This document shows, one piece after another, positions 13,860-15,411 of a DNA stretch of 15,411 nt. Position 1 is the stretch's first letter. Every line of letters begins with the position of its first letter. The notes below the pieces were generated by a model, which saw nothing but the letters and a program-made list of their open reading frames with translations, was not told the DNA's origin and ran no database searches. The position numbers and the translations under genes were made by a program. This DNA is from Bacillota bacterium (lineage in GTDB: Bacteria; Bacillota; Clostridia; Oscillospirales; QAMX01). The DNA is taken from contig JAKPBM010000233.1 of the NCBI GenBank assembly GCA_029778935.1, forward strand, positions 1-15,411, read 5' to 3'.

Positions 13860-14612
13860 TTACAGCAGAATTTTTTGTAGCTGCTCCAGATGGGTTTTCG
13901 TGTCGATATTGATAAGCCGGTGGGCGTCGGTGCCGAATATAAAGGTCGTACCCGCTTCCCGGCCCAGATTCCAAAGTCTCCGGAAGAAGTCCGGGTCGCC
14001 CAAAACGGCGCCCACGTTGATTTCCAGCGCCGTTTCCGTTTCCTTGCCCAGTTCGCAGATCTCGCCCAGCTCGTTGTCCGTCATGGCGCGGGTCATTTCT
14101 CCTTTGTCCTCCAGGTGTTTGACAAACCGGCCGTAGAGCGGATGGGCGATGCAGTCGTACCGGCGGCTCTTCATGGCGGATTTTACCAGTTCCATGGCGA
14201 ACACGGCGTAGCCTCTGGGGCTGGTATCCTCGGGCTTATCCCAGTAGTCCAGATGGAAGTGGTTGCAGGAAACCAGGGCATAGTCCAGCGCCTTGGCCGT
14301 TTCCTCTTTCTCGACGAATTTGTCTACGCCGTAGCAGGAAAGCTCCGATGAAAACAGGACTTTCAGCTTGGTGTCCAGCGCGGCGTACTGCTTTTTCAGC
14401 TCGGCAATCTGGGCCAGATACGTTTCGTCCCAGTTGAAGGTGTTATAGTGGTCGGTCAGGGCGATCATTTCCAACCCCGCCTCTTCAGCCGTCCGCACGA
14501 TGTTTTCCACCGTCATCTCCGGCTTGGCGCAGGAGGAAAAGGTTGTATGCACATGGAGGTTATATCTTGCAAGTTCCGTAAGATCGTAAACAGGTTCCTT
14601 GTAGATTTTCAT
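13860..14612 (-). CDS. PHP-domain metal-dependent phosphoesterase (copy 1, downstream)
   Basis: PHP proteins are metal-dependent phosphoesterases; stand-alone members include histidinol-phosphate phosphatases and nucleotide or sugar phosphatases. The 250-residue product shows the metal-ligand set in order: H20 and H22 in NLHVHT, D54-H55 in ALTDHY, E90 in SSELSCYG, H118 in SCNHF, H157 in DCIAHP, E197 in ALEIN, D229 and H231 in GTDAH. All are intact, so an active enzyme is expected. The ATG at 14612 has AAGGAGG 6 bases upstream. It is a tandem paralogue of the gene at 14659-15411 (161 of 250 positions identical without gaps, counted by hand) and lies 46 bases after it and 26 before the hydrolase-like gene. 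The substrate is unknown; a sugar phosphate fits the neighbour, but a histidinol-phosphatase role cannot be excluded. Confidence 0.88.
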   Translation of the reverse strand: MKIYKEPVYDLTELARYNLHVHTTFSSCAKPEMTVENIVRTAEEAGLEMIALTDHYNTFNWDETYLAQIAELKKQYAALDTKLKVLFSSELSCYGVDKFVEKEETAKALDYALVSCNHFHLDYWDKPEDTSPRGYAVFAMELVKSAMKSRRYDCIAHPLYGRFVKHLEDKGEMTRAMTDNELGEICELGKETETALEINVGAVLGDPDFFRRLWNLGREAGTTFIFGTDAHRLINIDTKTHLEQLQKILL

Positions 14613-14658
14613 GGGTTCCTCCTTGTTATGTATGACCTTTGTCTTTATCTAAAAAGCC

Positions 14659-15411
14659 TTAGGCCAGAATTTTCTTAATCAGGGGCAGATACTGCCGGGT
14701 GTCGATGTCGTCTAAGCCGTGGGCGTCGGTGCCGTAGTGGAAGGTGACCCCAACTTCCCGCCCCAGATTCCAAAGGCGGCGGAAAAACTCGGGGTCGAAC
14801 CGCACGGCGCCGGTGTTCAGTTCCAGCGACGTGCCCGAAAACACCGCCAGCTCGCAGATTTCGCCCAGCTCGTTGTCGGTCATGGCTTTGGTCACTTCCG
14901 TCCGGTCCGGCAGGTGCCGGCAGAAGCGGCCGATCAAGGGATGGGCGATACAGTCGTACCGGCGGCTTTCCAGGGCCGATTTCACGATGTTCATCGTGTG
15001 CACGGCGCAGCCGCGGGGGCTGGGATCCTCCGGCTTATGCCACCAGGGCCGGTCGTAGTGGTTGCAGGAGACCAGGCGGTAATCCAGGCTCTGGTTTGTT
15101 TCGTCCTTTTCGAGAAACTTCCCCACGCCGTAGCAGGAAAGCTCAAAGCCGTACAGGACTTTCACGCGGGTGTTTGTTTCCGCCACGGCTTTTTTCAGCG
15201 CGTCAATTTGGGCAAGGTATTCCTTGTCCCGGTCAAAATGGTCGTAGTGGTCGGTCAGCGCGATTTGGACCAGACCAAGCTTTTCCGCCGTCTGCACGAT
15301 AGCTTGCGCCTTCATTTCCGGATTGGCGCAGGCGGAAAAGGCCGTGTGGATGTGCAAGTTGTACCTGGCCAGTTCGTCCAGGTCGTATACGGGTTCGGAA
15401 AAGATTTTCAT
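14659..15411 (-). CDS. PHP-domain metal-dependent phosphoesterase (copy 2, upstream)
   Basis: This is the upstream paralogue, again 250 residues with the same start MKI-EPVYDL and the same metal ligands at the same positions: H20, H22, D54, H55, E90, H118, H157, E197, D229 and H231. Sequence differs most around 30-45, 60-85, 120-130, 165-175 and 190-200, where substrate loops of PHP proteins usually lie, so the two copies may prefer different substrates. The ATG at 15411-15409 is the last codon of the window. It agrees with the paralogue's start, but the ribosome binding site and promoter are outside, so a longer start cannot be ruled out. It stops 46 bases before copy 1 and should be cotranscribed with it. 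Confidence 0.87.
   Translation of the reverse strand: MKIFSEPVYDLDELARYNLHIHTAFSACANPEMKAQAIVQTAEKLGLVQIALTDHYDHFDRDKEYLAQIDALKKAVAETNTRVKVLYGFELSCYGVGKFLEKDETNQSLDYRLVSCNHYDRPWWHKPEDPSPRGCAVHTMNIVKSALESRRYDCIAHPLIGRFCRHLPDRTEVTKAMTDNELGEICELAVFSGTSLELNTGAVRFDPEFFRRLWNLGREVGVTFHYGTDAHGLDDIDTRQYLPLIKKILA

Overview
The window comes from a GC-rich (roughly 58-60 % by eye) low-branching Bacillota, most likely an anaerobic member of Clostridia or Negativicutes. The evidence is the Gram-positive order rimP-nusA-ylxR-infB-rbfA-nrnA-truB, a NusA without the C-terminal repeats of proteobacteria, strong GGAGG-type ribosome binding sites, and a GlpP-type antiterminator. I cannot name a genus. Every gene that I accept lies on the minus strand, so the biological reading direction is from 15411 down to 1. 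The long plus-strand ORFs are GC-driven shadows.

Region 1 (1-6260) is the translation/transcription core operon. A good sigma-A-type promoter (6225-6253) and a leader of about 165 nt containing an intrinsic-terminator-like hairpin (6134-6152) precede rimP. Then follow nusA, ylxR/rnpM, infB (TTG start), rbfA, a DHH/DHHA1 phosphoesterase (nrnA-like) and the 5' part of truB, which runs off the window. The ylxQ (L7Ae-like) gene that often sits between ylxR and infB is missing. The hairpin suggests attenuation, as is known for nusA operons that autoregulate through NusA-dependent termination.

Region 2 (6288-7825) is a compact redox/sulfur cassette: thioredoxin, a one-domain rhodanese overlapping it by one base, and a Crp/Fnr-family regulator with a CX5C pair. 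A Crp-like half-palindrome overlaps the candidate promoter. A 61-bp nested palindrome and a perfect 11-bp tandem repeat separate rhodanese from the regulator. A terminator follows the regulator.

Region 3 (7914-11651) is a mixed run of closely packed or overlapping genes: hflX (ribosome-splitting GTPase), yigZ/IMPACT family, arylamine N-acetyltransferase, a small multi-pass membrane protein and glpP. No glycerol genes are present to explain glpP.

Region 4 (11694-15411) is accessory-looking: two tandem 250-residue PHP phosphoesterase paralogues (about 64 % identical by hand count) followed by a 652-residue glycoside-hydrolase-like protein with a GH42-style cysteine cluster. A GC-rich, highly structured non-coding stretch separates this group from hflX. 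I see no tRNA, rRNA, CRISPR array, transposase, phage gene or att site. No intergenic stretch exceeds 300 bases.
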